Positions 52,228 through 63,102 of a DNA stretch of 64,000 bases are shown one piece after another. The translations under genes were made by a program, and so were the position numbers. The notes under the pieces are model-generated. The model saw nothing but the letters and a program-made list of their open reading frames with translations. It was not told the DNA's origin and searched no databases. Each line of letters begins with the position of its first letter. The first letter of the stretch is position 1. Source of the stretch: Streptomyces sp. NBC_01317 (lineage in GTDB: Bacteria > Actinomycetota > Actinomycetes > Streptomycetales > Streptomycetaceae); NCBI RefSeq assembly GCF_035961655.1, contig NZ_CP108393.1, forward strand, positions 1,240,001-1,304,000, written 5' to 3'.

Positions 52228-52866
52228 TCAGCCGGGCGGGAGCGCCAGCGCGTGCAGATAGCGCATCAGCGTCAGCAGCACGTCGCGGCTCGACGCCCGC
52301 AGCCGCGCGTCGCAGTCGACCATGGGCACCTCGTCGGGCAGGTCGAGGGCGGTCCGCAGCACCTCGACGGGGTGGTGCGGCGCGTCGGGGAAGGTGTTGA
52401 CCGCGACGACGAACGGCACGCCGCGCTCCTCCAGCCGTCCGATCACGTCGAAGCTGACTTCGAGGCGCCGGGTGTCGACGAGGACGACCGCCCCGAGGGC
52501 CCCTTCGAAGAGGCCGTTCCACAGGAACCAGAAACGCTCCTGACCTGGCGTGCCGAAGAGGTACAGCACCAGGTGTTCCGTGATGCTGATGCGGCCGAAG
52601 TCCATGGCGACGGTGGTGGCGGTCTTGCTCTCCACCCCCTTGTTGTCGTCGACGCCCACCCCGGCCTGGGTCATGGTCTCTTCGGTGGTGAGGGGTCTGA
52701 TCTCGCTGACCGAACCCACCATCGTCGTCTTGCCGACGCCGAATCCGCCCACGATCACGACCTTCACCGCGGAGGTGGCCGTGGTGGGCAGAACGTCTTC
52801 GGTACGCGGCCCCGCGACGCCGCCCGCGCGCGTGCCCGCGACCGCGTCAGAGCTTCTGGAGTCCAT
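52228..52866 (-). CDS. cvnD: conservon small GTPase-like protein
   Basis: A 212-residue ATP/GTP-binding protein. The P-loop is VGGFGVGKTTMV at about residues 38-49, the DxxG-equivalent is FGTPGQERFWFLW, and the base-recognition segment VVAVNTFPDA replaces NKxD. It starts with 35 disordered residues. CvnD proteins act as GTP-dependent switches at the membrane with CvnA-C. It overlaps the end of cvnC by 20 bases, as in other conservons. Confidence 0.9.
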   Translation of the reverse strand: MDSRSSDAVAGTRAGGVAGPRTEDVLPTTATSAVKVVIVGGFGVGKTTMVGSVSEIRPLTTEETMTQAGVGVDDNKGVESKTATTVAMDFGRISITEHLVLYLFGTPGQERFWFLWNGLFEGALGAVVLVDTRRLEVSFDVIGRLEERGVPFVVAVNTFPDAPHHPVEVLRTALDLPDEVPMVDCDARLRASSRDVLLTLMRYLHALALPPG

Positions 52867-53218
52867 GCATCACCGCTTCGAGGAGGGACCGGTCGGGAAG
52901 TGCCGCGCGGACGACGGGCGCCCGCGACTCGACCATGTGGGTCGCGAGGAGTTCGGTCAGCAGGGCGGTCACCACGCTGAACGGGAGAGTCAGGTAGGCG
53001 GACAACTCCGCGACGGACAGGGGCGCCCGGCACAGCCGGAGGATGGCCGCCTGCTCCGGCTGAACCGTCGGTGACGGTTCGTCACGTGCCACGATCATGG
53101 TCACCAGGTCGAGTTCGGCGCGCTCGGCGCCGTCGGGCCCGCCGGTGATCACGTACAGCCGTTCCGGATCCCCCACGTCCGCCTCGGGACGACGGCGTTC
53201 TCGTTGGGGAGGGGTCAT
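52847..53218 (-). CDS. cvnC: conservon DUF742 protein
   Basis: A 123-residue DUF742 protein with the typical blocks RLYVITGG, PEQAAILRLCRAPLSVAELS and LPFSVVTALLTELL, and a C-terminal PDRSLLEAVMHGLQKL. The middle looks like a winged-helix fold. It overlaps cvnB by 4 bases (ATGA at 53215-53218) and cvnD by 20 bases. Confidence 0.9.
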   Translation of the reverse strand: MTPPQRERRRPEADVGDPERLYVITGGPDGAERAELDLVTMIVARDEPSPTVQPEQAAILRLCRAPLSVAELSAYLTLPFSVVTALLTELLATHMVESRAPVVRAALPDRSLLEAVMHGLQKL

Positions 53219-53618
53219 CCGGCCAGCCCGTCGTGGCGCGGCGGGCTGGTGAGGTGGGCGCCGATACGGACGACCATGTCCCGCATCCGGGCGCCGACCA
53301 GGCCGGCGTCGACCGTCTCGTCGGCGAGGACGGCGAGGTACGCGCCGGTCCCGGCCTCCATCAGGTAGAAGAAGCCGCCCCCGACCTCGATGACGACAAG
53401 TCTCATCCGGCCGTCGCTGAGGGGGATCTCCGACGCGACGGCGGCGGCCAGGCTCTGGAGTCCGGCGCAGGCCGCCGCGAGGCGGTCGGCGACGTCGGGG
53501 TCGCCGCCGTGCCGGGCGATGCGGAGACCGTCCGCGGAGAGGACCACGATCTGCTGGATCTGCGGTACGCCGTCGGCCAGTTCCTTGAGCATCCAGTCCA
53601 TGTTCGCCCTCTGCTGGA

Positions 53619-53622
<4 letters not shown>
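53215..53622 (-). CDS. cvnB: conservon roadblock/LC7 protein
   Basis: A 135-residue roadblock domain (MDWMLKELADGVPQIQQIV, LSADGLRIARHGGD, GGFFYLMEAGTGAYLAVL). The GTG at 53622 overlaps the cvnA stop and has GGGAG 7 bases upstream; an internal ATG at MDWML is an alternative start. It likely binds CvnD and the sensor kinase. Confidence 0.9.
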
Positions 53623-55430
<1,808 letters not shown>

Positions 55431-55776
55431 GTAAGCCCTCTGGCGGTCGATTCAGTCGGATCAACAGTCGGATCATTCGAATGATTCAGACAGGTGCGAA
55501 CAAATGCCTGATTTCATCTCAACTCGGCGCGCTCCGCGAGAGCCTAGCCCGGCCGAATCACCGCATCGGCATAATCGTTCAACCTCCTGCACGACCCGGT
55601 CCGGCGGGCATAGACTCGCGCCTTCGCACGCTGCGCGTCCGCGACAGCACGAAGAGTGACCACGACGATACGATCATCGAACAGGTGAGCGATTACCGCT
55701 CCAGGTCCGTGCGTGCCCCGGCGCGCCCGGCCCCCGGCGCCGGGCAGGGTTGCCCATACCACCCGATACTGGACGC
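55431..55776. other. 346-base gene-free divergent promoter region (cvnA / XRE regulator)
   Basis: No gene seen. It holds a 14-base palindrome and a 10-base direct repeat near cvnA. TTGCCC and GATACT just before the XRE start could form its promoter. Confidence 0.55.
55454..55485. promoter_or_regulatory. direct repeat and palindrome upstream of cvnA
   Basis: AGTCGGATCA occurs at 55454 and again at 55466 (12-base period), running into the perfect palindrome ATCATTCGAATGAT at 55472-55485. It lies 24-55 bases upstream of the cvnA start and could be the promoter's operator. Confidence 0.5.
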
Positions 55777-56712
55777 ATGAGCCGACACGGAGAGCTGGGC
55801 ACGGCCCTGCACCGCTGGCGTGACCGGATCACCCCGGCCGAGGCCGGGCTGCCCGCCGACCAGTCCCGCCGACCGCCCGGCCTGCGCCGGGAGGAGCTGG
55901 CCGACCTGACCGGGCTGTCCGTGGAGTACATCGTCCGGCTGGAACAGGGCCGGGCGACCTCGCCGTCCGTCCAGGTCCTCACCACCCTGGCCCGCGCTCT
56001 GCGGCTGTCCGACGGTGAGCACCGGCACCTGTTCCTCCTCGCCGGGCAGTCCCCGCCCGCCACCGGACATGTCTCGGACCACGTCCCGCCGAGCGTGCGG
56101 CGCCTGCTCGACCAGCTGACCGGCACGCCGTGCGGGGTGTACGACGCCGCCTGGAACCTGATCACCTGGAACCCGCTGTGGGCCGCCCTCCTCGGGGACC
56201 CGTCGACGCAGCAGGGCCGCGGCCGCAACGCCGCCTGGCAGCACTTCGCCGGACTGCCCAGCCGGATCAGCCACACGCTGGAGCAGGAGGCGCGCTTCGA
56301 GGCCGCCGTCGTCGCCGACCTGCGGGCCGCGACCGTCCGCTACCCCACCGACGAGAAGCTGCGGTTCCTCATCGGCGACCTGCGCCGCGTCAGCGGCCGG
56401 TTCGGGCAGCTGTGGAACTCCCGTATCAACGGGTTCCACGAGAGCGACACCAGGACCGTCCATCACCCGGATGTCGGACCGGTGGACGTCGACTGCGACA
56501 CGCTCGTCGCGCCCGGCAACGACCTGCGGATCGTCACCTGCTCGGCCGCGCCCGGTACGCCGGAGGCCGACCGGCTCAAGCTGCTGGACGTCATCGGGCC
56601 CGAGCGGATGGCGGAGGCCGACCCGTCCCTGGTCCCGGATCCGACCCTGTCGGCGCCGGTGACCTCCCCCGCACCGGCCACCGCCTCGACCCCCGATCCC
56701 GCCGACCACTGA
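55777..56712 (+). CDS. XRE-family regulator with MmyB-like ligand domain
   Basis: A 311-residue protein with an N-terminal helix-turn-helix (RREELADLTGLSVEYIVRLE, residues about 35-65) and an MmyB-like PAS domain (LLDQLTGTPCGVYDAAWNL, WNPLWAALLGDPS, TWNPL motifs, GDLRRVSGRF and the late HHPDVGPVDVDCDTL). Such regulators often control a neighbouring oxidoreductase gene and may bind fatty acids. The ATG at 55777 begins the family alignment; no ribosome site is seen, so the transcript may be leaderless. Divergent from cvnA. Confidence 0.87.
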   Translation: MSRHGELGTALHRWRDRITPAEAGLPADQSRRPPGLRREELADLTGLSVEYIVRLEQGRATSPSVQVLTTLARALRLSDGEHRHLFLLAGQSPPATGHVSDHVPPSVRRLLDQLTGTPCGVYDAAWNLITWNPLWAALLGDPSTQQGRGRNAAWQHFAGLPSRISHTLEQEARFEAAVVADLRAATVRYPTDEKLRFLIGDLRRVSGRFGQLWNSRINGFHESDTRTVHHPDVGPVDVDCDTLVAPGNDLRIVTCSAAPGTPEADRLKLLDVIGPERMAEADPSLVPDPTLSAPVTSPAPATASTPDPADH

Positions 56713-56869
56713 CCGCCGGACCCGACCGCTGACCCGCGGTCGTCACCCGATCGGGTGCGCGGTCGCCTCCCTCACTCAGGGTGTACGGATGTACGGGCGG
56801 CGGACGCCCGTACGTCCGGACGGCGCAGGTGGCGGTGCGGGGAGCGCCCACCGTTCCTACCGTGGCTGA

Positions 56870-58276
56870 ATGATCATCAGATCCGCGACGCGCTCCGCGC
56901 TCTCCGGGACGGTGGCCCTAGCCACCGGCCTGCTGGTCCTCCTGCCCGCGCCCTCACCGGCCGCCGCCCACACAAGGACCGAACCCCTCCCGCCGGCCGC
57001 CGGTTCCTCCGGCACCGCCGATCGCGCGCTGCTGTACGAACCGGGGACGCGGGTACGCCCCGCCCCGGGCGCGCCCTCGCCCCCGAGCGAGGTCTCCGCC
57101 CTGTCCTGGCTGGTCGCCGACGCCGCGACGGGTGATGTCCTCGCCGCCCACAACGCCCACCGCCGGCTGCCGCCCGCGAGCACCCTCAAGACCCTCTTCG
57201 CCGTCACCGCCCTGCCGCACCTGTCCGAACACGCCCGGCACACGGTCACCGAGGACGACCTGGCGGGGATCGGCGAGGGGAGCAGCCTGGTCGGGGTGAT
57301 CCCCGGGCAGTCCTACAAGGTGGCCGACCTGTGGCGCGGTGTGTTCCTCAGCTCCGGCAACGACGCGGTGCGGGTCCTCGCCGCGATGAACGGCGGCTGG
57401 GACTCGACGGTGACCCAGATGCGGGAGAAGGCGCGGATGCTGGGCGCGCTCGACACCCATGTCGTGTCCCCGGACGGCTACGACGAGCCGGGCCAGGTGT
57501 CCTCGGCGTACGACCTGGCCGTGTTCGGCCGTACGGGCCTGGCCTCACCGGAGTTCGTACGGTACAGCTCGACCGCCGAGGCGCAGTTCCCCGGCGACAA
57601 GGGCACGTACGGCATCCAGAACACCAACCGGCTGCTCAGCGGGGCGGGCGGGGTGGAGCGCTACCCGGGGCTGATCGGCGTCAAGAACGGCTACACCTCG
57701 CGGGCGGGCAACACGCTCGTCGCCGCCGCCCGGCGCGGCGACCGGACGCTGCTGGTGACGGTGATGAACCCGCAGTCGGGCGCGTCGCAGGCGGTGTACG
57801 AGGAGGCCAGGTCGCTGCTGGACTGGGGCTTCGCCGCCGAGGGCCAGGTCACCCCGGTGGGCTCGCTGCGTCCCGCGCCGGCCGATCCGGTGACTCCGCC
57901 CAGCCGCCAGGCCGGGAAGGCGGTACGGGGCGGGGCGCGGAGTGACTCGGAGGAGACCGAGCGCATCCTGCGGAGGGAGCGGACGGAGCGGACCGAGCAG
58001 ATGAAGCGCACCGGGCAGGCCGGAGGAGGCGAGACCGCGCCCGGAGTGGTGGGCGAGCCGATGACCGGAGCGGTCGGCGGGGCGCACGGGCCCGAAGTGC
58101 GGGCCGGCGCGGGGGCGTCGGGCCCCGGAGGCCGGGAGTCCGACACCGCCGCGGGGTCGGGCGGGTCCGGCGGGTCCTCGTACCTCATGCCGACGGTGGT
58201 CATCGGCGCGGCGGTTCTCGCGGCGCTCGCCCTCTTCACCGTCCGCGCGGTACGGCGCCGGCCGCGCCGCCGCTGA
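56870..58276 (+). CDS. D-alanyl-D-alanine carboxypeptidase (S11 family), membrane-anchored
   Basis: A 468-residue penicillin-binding-type peptidase. A signal peptide (ALATGLLVLLPAPSPAAA) is followed by the catalytic domain: Ser104-x-x-Lys107 in PASTLKT, SGN in SSGNDAV, and KNG in GVKNGYTSR where most have KTG. After about residue 335 comes a charged Gly/Glu/Arg-rich linker, then a C-terminal membrane helix (VVIGAAVLAALALFTV) and an Arg-rich end. It trims peptidoglycan stem peptides outside the membrane. Confidence 0.88.
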   Translation: MIIRSATRSALSGTVALATGLLVLLPAPSPAAAHTRTEPLPPAAGSSGTADRALLYEPGTRVRPAPGAPSPPSEVSALSWLVADAATGDVLAAHNAHRRLPPASTLKTLFAVTALPHLSEHARHTVTEDDLAGIGEGSSLVGVIPGQSYKVADLWRGVFLSSGNDAVRVLAAMNGGWDSTVTQMREKARMLGALDTHVVSPDGYDEPGQVSSAYDLAVFGRTGLASPEFVRYSSTAEAQFPGDKGTYGIQNTNRLLSGAGGVERYPGLIGVKNGYTSRAGNTLVAAARRGDRTLLVTVMNPQSGASQAVYEEARSLLDWGFAAEGQVTPVGSLRPAPADPVTPPSRQAGKAVRGGARSDSEETERILRRERTERTEQMKRTGQAGGGETAPGVVGEPMTGAVGGAHGPEVRAGAGASGPGGRESDTAAGSGGSGGSSYLMPTVVIGAAVLAALALFTVRAVRRRPRRR

Positions 58277-58308
58277 AGCGCGCTGCCGGCGAGCGTCGCC
58301 GGCGCGCT
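58277..58308. terminator. hairpin between carboxypeptidase and pentapeptide-repeat genes
   Basis: Arms GCCGGCGA and TCGCCGGC (58285-58303) extend outward through AGCGC and GCGCT with a small bulge. It serves two convergent genes. Confidence 0.7.
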
Positions 58309-59167
58309 ACCAGTGCGCGGGGCGCACCAGCGTCGGCGGGATCGCGGTGCCGGAGTCGCCCTTCGCGGCGTTCACCTGGCTCTGGGTGAGGAAGATGCTG
58401 CCGGTCAGATCGGCGCCGCGCAGATCGGTGTCCCGCAGGTCCGCGCCGATCAGATCCGCCAGCCGCAGGTCGGCGCGGCGCAGGTCGGCGGCGATCAGAT
58501 ACGCGCCCCGCAGGTCCGCGCCGCGCAGGTCGGCGCCCTTGAGTTTCGCCCCGAACAGGTCGGCTCCCCTGCGGTTCTTCCTCTTGCCGCGGACCTGGGC
58601 CCGTACCAGCTCACTCGTCCGCAGCAGCAAGGGATTGACCCGCGCCCGGTGCGCCGCGACGTCGATCTCCAGCAGGGCGTCGGGGTCGCTCCGGGCCAGG
58701 CGCTCGGTCGCGGCCAGGACGGGGCGGATCTCGGCGTGCACGGTCCTGGCGGGTGCGAGCGTGAGGGCTTCGGTCAAGTACCAGAGGAGTTCGTGGAGCT
58801 GGCGCATCACGGGCAGCGCGGCGAACATCTGCCCGGCGGTCCCGGGTGCCTCCCGCCAGTCGCGGCCCGCGAAGGTGACCTGGGAGACCCGCTGTCCGGC
58901 GCCGAAACAGTCGTACACCGTGCAGCCCTGGTAGCCCTGGGTCCGCAGGCGGTCGTGGATACCGCAGCGGGAGTCGTCACGGAGGTGGTGGCAGGGGTCC
59001 CCGGCCTTCTTCTCGACGGGGAAGTCCGCGGAGACCGAGAAGGTCAGGGCGACGCAGCACAGCCCGAAGCAGTTGCCGCAGTCGGCCCGCAGGGGGGCGG
59101 GTTCGGTGGGGCCCGGCTTCTCGGACAACGTCGCTGATCTCCTGCTCTGTACTTCCACGGTCGGCAC
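58307..59167 (-). CDS. cysteine-cluster (YkgJ-like) protein with pentapeptide-repeat C-terminus
   Basis: A 286-residue protein. The N-terminal half has a cysteine cluster DCGNCFGLCCVAL at about residues 29-41 and later CHHL, CGIH, CTVYDCFG, which suggests a bound metal. The C-terminal part, from about residue 203, is a run of some twelve pentapeptide repeats (GADLR, GADLR, AADLR, RADLR, LADLI). These fold into a right-handed beta-helix. The GTG at 59167 has GGGAGG 8 bases upstream. Function unknown; the half with repeats could bind proteins or nucleic-acid enzymes. Confidence 0.8.
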   Translation of the reverse strand: MPTVEVQSRRSATLSEKPGPTEPAPLRADCGNCFGLCCVALTFSVSADFPVEKKAGDPCHHLRDDSRCGIHDRLRTQGYQGCTVYDCFGAGQRVSQVTFAGRDWREAPGTAGQMFAALPVMRQLHELLWYLTEALTLAPARTVHAEIRPVLAATERLARSDPDALLEIDVAAHRARVNPLLLRTSELVRAQVRGKRKNRRGADLFGAKLKGADLRGADLRGAYLIAADLRRADLRLADLIGADLRDTDLRGADLTGSIFLTQSQVNAAKGDSGTAIPPTLVRPAHW

Positions 59168-59211
59168 CGAGCCTACCTCCCGGGGCGCGCCCGCCCCGGC
59201 CTGGATCGGCC

Positions 59212-59276
59212 CACGTGAGGTCAGCCCGTGAGGTCGGCCCGTGACGTCGGCCCGTGAGGTCGGCCCGTGGGATCAG
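59212..59276. repeat. 13-bp tandem repeat ending at the LAL-protein stop codon
   Basis: Five units of the form CCCGTGAGGTCGG start at 59212, 59225, 59238, 59251 and 59264. The last unit contains the stop codon of the neighbouring regulator-like gene. Confidence 0.9.
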
Positions 59277-61936
59277 CGGATGCCCGCCATGGCCTGTTCC
59301 GCCCGTGCCACCAGTCCGTCGGCGCCGCAGCGCCTCGCGAGTTCCAGACCACGGGTGAGTTCGACGGGGAGGTGGGCGGCGATGCCGTACTCGACGCGGG
59401 CGACGGCACGTTCGTACGCGCAGGGTGAGGCGTCGAGATGGTCGACGGCGTGCGCGAGGAGGCCGACCGCCGCCGGTCCCTCCTTCAACGAGGCCTCGCA
59501 GCTCAGGGCGACACCGATGGCGGTGTCCGTACCGAAGCGTTCCGCGCGGTCGCGGGCGTACCGGGCCAGCTCCGCCGCGCGGACCGGGTCCGTGTGCGCG
59601 AGCGCCCGCGCGAGGTCGCACGCCCACGGCGCCATGACGATGTTGTGCCGGCCCCGGGCCGTCAACGCCCGCCCCGCCGCTTCGAGTTCGGCGACCGCCT
59701 CGTCGTGCCGCCCCTGGGCGAGGAGCAGCCGGCCCCGGACGGACTGGGCGTCGGGGATGACGATCGAGGACGAGTACGGGGGTGCGAAGGCGTGGCGCTC
59801 GGCCGCTTCCCGGGCCGCTTCGACGTGGCCCCGGGCGAGCAGGGTGTCGATGAGCATGCAGGCCGCGTCCCAGTGCATCGGCAGGCCGTCGCCGACGCGG
59901 TCGGCGAGCCGCAGGCTCTCGCGCAGGTACATCTCGGCCTCGTCGAGCCGGCCGCGCCTGCGGTGCGTGTACCCGACGAGCGCGTGGGCGAAGGCGAGAT
60001 GGCCGCCGCTCCAGCCGGAGATCTCGAAGGCCCGCAGCGCTTCGGTGAACAGGCTCTCGGCCCGGTCGAGCCGGTCGGCGAACGCGTACGACAGGCCGAG
60101 CAGGGCCGGGGCCTCGAAGCCCCACGCGGCGTCGGCCCAGCCGACACCGGGCGCCAACCGCCCGTCCAGCAGGGCCCGTTCACCGATCTGGACGATCTCT
60201 TCGGCGCTCTCGCCCCGAACCGTACCGTCGAAGGCGCGCAGCATCAGCAGGACACGTTCGGTGTTGTCGCGGCCGGTGAGCGTACGGGCCACCTCGCGCA
60301 GCCGCCCGGAGCGGGCCGGGCCGTTGTCCTCCACGGCCCGTACGCCCTCCCAGAGGAAGTGCGCGGCCTGCAACCGCAGCCGGTCCCGGCCCGGTTCGGC
60401 GCGGGCCACCTCCTCGGCGACGACCTGCGCGGCCTCGCCGGTCTGGTTGTTGTGCGTGAGGGCCTGCGCCAGCCGGAACACCACGTCGACCCGGAGTGCG
60501 GGGTCGAGGTCGGGGCTGTCGAGCGCGGCGCGCAGGTGGCCGACGGTGGTGGCCGGTGAGGTGAGCAGGGTGGCGCAGCCCAGTTCGTACAGCACCCGCG
60601 CCCGGACGGCGGGCAACGGCGGTTCGTCCAGGGCGCGTTCGAGGCAGCGCCGCGCGGCGTCGGGTGCGCCGACGGCGAGGTTCTCGGCGGCTGCTTCGCG
60701 TAACTGGCCCACTAGTTCCGCGTCGTTGTCCGGGTGGACTTCGAGGAGGTGCGGCGCCGCGGCGGCGGCTCCCCGTCCGCTGCGGGAGACGGCCCAGGCG
60801 GCGCGGCCGTGCAACGCGGTCCTCATGGCCGGCGGGATGGCGCGGTACACGGCCCCGGCGATGAGCGGGTGGACGAACTCCAGCGGGTCGGTGCCCTCCA
60901 GGATCCGGGCCGCGCGCAGCCGTTCGGCGCATTCGGCGGCATCGTCCCACCCGAGACCCGACAGGGAGATGGCCAGGTCGAGGGAGATGTCCGTGCCGAG
61001 GACGGCCGCCGCCCAGGCGAACTTGGTGATGTTCGTGCCCAGTTCCTCCAGCCGGGCGACAAGGCCCTTGCCGCGGGCGGAGGCGCCGAGGGCGCGCAGG
61101 GCGCTCGCCGAGTCCTCGACTGCGGGCAGTCCGCTGTCCTGGACCTTGGCGAGCAGTTCGACCGTTTCGTACGCGTTGCCGCCGGTGACGGCCCACACCT
61201 CACGGCAGAACGGGTCGTCCGCGTCCTCGCCCAGGGTGGCGCGGGTCAGCTCGGCGGTGGCTTCAGGGGTGAGCGCGCGCAGGGAGACGCGCAGTCTGGC
61301 GGCGGTCCCGAGCGTCTGGAGGTGCCGCGCGGTCTCGCCGACGGCCTCTTCGGTGCGGTACGCGACCACGACGAGGACGGGCGGTCCGCCGGGCGGCCGC
61401 CCGGCGAAGGACGCGAGCCAGGTGAGGGTCTCCAGGTCGGCCCAGTGCGCGTCGTCGATGACGAGCAGGAGCGGTCCGTACACCTCGGCGAGCCGGTCGA
61501 CCAGGACGTCGAGTCCGTCCCTGACACCCTGCGGGTCGGCGTGCTGGGTGCCGGGCGGGGTTATCCCGAGGGCGGGGCCGACGATCTCGTACCGGTCACC
61601 GAGCAGTTCACGCGCGTCGAGGGCCTCCCCCGCCGTCGCGCCCCCGGACTCACCGGCCATGAGGGCGGGTTGCAGGAGCTGCCGTACACCGTGGAAGGGA
61701 ACGGACGTGACCGTCTCGCCGCCCCGCGCGGACCACACGGCACAGCGCCCCGCCGCGAACCGCCGTACCTCGTTGAGCAACGCGGTCTTGCCGAGCCCGG
61801 CGGCGCCCCGGTAGACGAGCAGCCCACCGGCGGGAGCGGTCCCGCACAACGCGTCCACGGCCCGCGTCGCCGAAGCCAGCTCCGATTCACGTTCGAGCAA
61901 AGGAAGAACGACCGGCCGCTCGGCCCCGGGCACCAT
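59273..61936 (-). CDS. LAL-type (MalT/STAND) ATPase lacking its LuxR DNA-binding domain
   Basis: An 887-residue protein. Walker A is YRGAAGLGKTALLNEV at about residues 43-58 and Walker B LLLVIDDAHWADLETL at about 157-172; a long helical TPR-like region fills the rest. LAL regulators usually add a ~65-residue LuxR helix-turn-helix after a segment like its own ARRCGADGLVARAEQ, but here the frame stops four residues later, inside a 13-bp tandem repeat. Codon 412 is TTA (60701-60703), so bldA control is expected. It may be a truncated regulator or an ATPase with other partners. Confidence 0.82.
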   Translation of the reverse strand: MVPGAERPVVLPLLERESELASATRAVDALCGTAPAGGLLVYRGAAGLGKTALLNEVRRFAAGRCAVWSARGGETVTSVPFHGVRQLLQPALMAGESGGATAGEALDARELLGDRYEIVGPALGITPPGTQHADPQGVRDGLDVLVDRLAEVYGPLLLVIDDAHWADLETLTWLASFAGRPPGGPPVLVVVAYRTEEAVGETARHLQTLGTAARLRVSLRALTPEATAELTRATLGEDADDPFCREVWAVTGGNAYETVELLAKVQDSGLPAVEDSASALRALGASARGKGLVARLEELGTNITKFAWAAAVLGTDISLDLAISLSGLGWDDAAECAERLRAARILEGTDPLEFVHPLIAGAVYRAIPPAMRTALHGRAAWAVSRSGRGAAAAAPHLLEVHPDNDAELVGQLREAAAENLAVGAPDAARRCLERALDEPPLPAVRARVLYELGCATLLTSPATTVGHLRAALDSPDLDPALRVDVVFRLAQALTHNNQTGEAAQVVAEEVARAEPGRDRLRLQAAHFLWEGVRAVEDNGPARSGRLREVARTLTGRDNTERVLLMLRAFDGTVRGESAEEIVQIGERALLDGRLAPGVGWADAAWGFEAPALLGLSYAFADRLDRAESLFTEALRAFEISGWSGGHLAFAHALVGYTHRRRGRLDEAEMYLRESLRLADRVGDGLPMHWDAACMLIDTLLARGHVEAAREAAERHAFAPPYSSSIVIPDAQSVRGRLLLAQGRHDEAVAELEAAGRALTARGRHNIVMAPWACDLARALAHTDPVRAAELARYARDRAERFGTDTAIGVALSCEASLKEGPAAVGLLAHAVDHLDASPCAYERAVARVEYGIAAHLPVELTRGLELARRCGADGLVARAEQAMAGIR

Positions 61937-62210
61937 CCACGCTCCCCTCTTCGAACAGTGCGCTGGTCAGGTGTCGAGGGTAGCCGCGAACCTCCGCCGC
62001 CGGACGGGATTCCACGGGATTCAACCGTCTCATGGCCAACAGCCCGGTTCGTCGGTCGCCTGTCGAACAGGAGTCTCGATCGGGTGATCGTGACGGGTGC
62101 CGGGCTTGCGAACGGGGCCGCTCGCCGACGCGGTGGCGTCCACCAACCCAGGCCGCACGAGGGCCTGTTGTGGCATACGAAGGCTGCCGAAACTCCCCAC
62201 CGAAGCGGAT

Positions 62211-62239
62211 TTGCCGGTTACAACCCGTTTGCCTACTGT
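62211..62239 (+). promoter_or_regulatory. rplJ promoter
   Basis: TTGCCG at 62211 and TACTGT at 62234 with a 17-base spacer, the right spacing for the main vegetative sigma factor. Transcription would start near 62246 and give a leader of about 220 bases. Confidence 0.65.
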
Positions 62240-62309
62240 CGTGCCGAAGCCAAAGACCGCTGGTTGTCGTCGTGCGCTCGTCACAGAGCCCGGCGGCCGA
62301 AGGATCCGC

Positions 62310-62455
62310 TAGCTGCGGACGGCCTGCGCAGGTCATGTGGGAGAGCTTCGGCACGACGGCAGGGTTTGCCGTGCGGCCGGGCCGCGCCCCGTGCGCCTGT
62401 GCCGGGGCGTTTCGTTCGTTCAGCCCCTTCCGAGAGCGGTCCTCATCACCCGGAA
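62310..62455 (+). ncRNA. candidate ribosomal protein L10 leader
   Basis: The long leader before rplJ contains GCCTGCGCAGGTCATGTGGG followed by GAGAGCTTCGGCACG, resembling the L10-binding kink-turn element found in rplJ leaders. L10(L12)4 binding there represses translation of its own mRNA. The assignment rests on position and partial motif resemblance. Confidence 0.5.
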
Positions 62456-62469
62456 GGAGGCCGATGCTC

Positions 62470-63000
62470 ATGGCAAGGCCCGACAAGGCTGCCGCGGTGG
62501 CCGAGCTGACGGACAAGTTCCGCAGTTCGAACGCCGCTGTGCTGACCGAGTACCGGGGTCTCACCGTGGCGCAGCTCAAGGAGCTGCGCCGTTCCCTCGG
62601 TGCGAACGCCCAGTACTCCGTGGTGAAGAACACGCTGACCAAGATCGCGGCCAACGAGGCCGGGATCAACACGCTGGACGACCTGTTCGCGGGTCCGACG
62701 GCGGTTGCCTTCGTCACCGGTGACCCGGTGGAGTCGGCGAAGGGTCTTCGTGACTTCGCCAAGGACAACCCGAATCTCATCATCAAGGGCGGTGTCCTTG
62801 ACGGTAAGGCGCTGTCCGCCGATGAGTTCAAGAAGCTTGCGGACCTCGAGTCCCGCGAGGTTCTGCTCTCCAAGCTGGCGGGTGCCATGAAGGGCAAGCA
62901 GTCCCAGGCTGCCTCCCTCTTCCAGGCGCTTCCCTCGAAGTTCGTCCGCACCGCGGAAGCGCTTCGCGTCAAGAAGGAAGAGCGGGACGCCGCCGCGTAA
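62470..63000 (+). CDS. rplJ: 50S ribosomal protein L10
   Basis: A 176-residue L10: [70 protein letters not shown]. The C-terminal helix that carries L12 dimers ends [14 protein letters not shown]. Two ATGs are possible: the one at 62470 gives the canonical MARPDK start and 9 bases from AAGGAGG; the other, 62464, adds two residues. The usual upstream partners (secE, nusG, rplK, rplA) are not within the window. Confidence 0.93.
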   Translation: MARPDKAAAVAELTDKFRSSNAAVLTEYRGLTVAQLKELRRSLGANAQYSVVKNTLTKIAANEAGINTLDDLFAGPTAVAFVTGDPVESAKGLRDFAKDNPNLIIKGGVLDGKALSADEFKKLADLESREVLLSKLAGAMKGKQSQAASLFQALPSKFVRTAEALRVKKEERDAAA

Positions 63001-63102
63001 CCCGGCGTCACGGCCGTCACCGTCCGGTGAGGGCCGCCGCGGGCCGCGCGCCCGCCGACACGTACACCCGGCATCGGCCGGAATAGTGGAAGGACCGCCA
63101 TC

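Larger units (their letters stand above)
61937..62463. other. gene-free leader region of rplJ-rplL
   Basis: About 530 bases without a credible gene, between the divergent LAL gene and rplJ. It contains a good promoter (62211-62239) and a structured leader. Confidence 0.6.
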
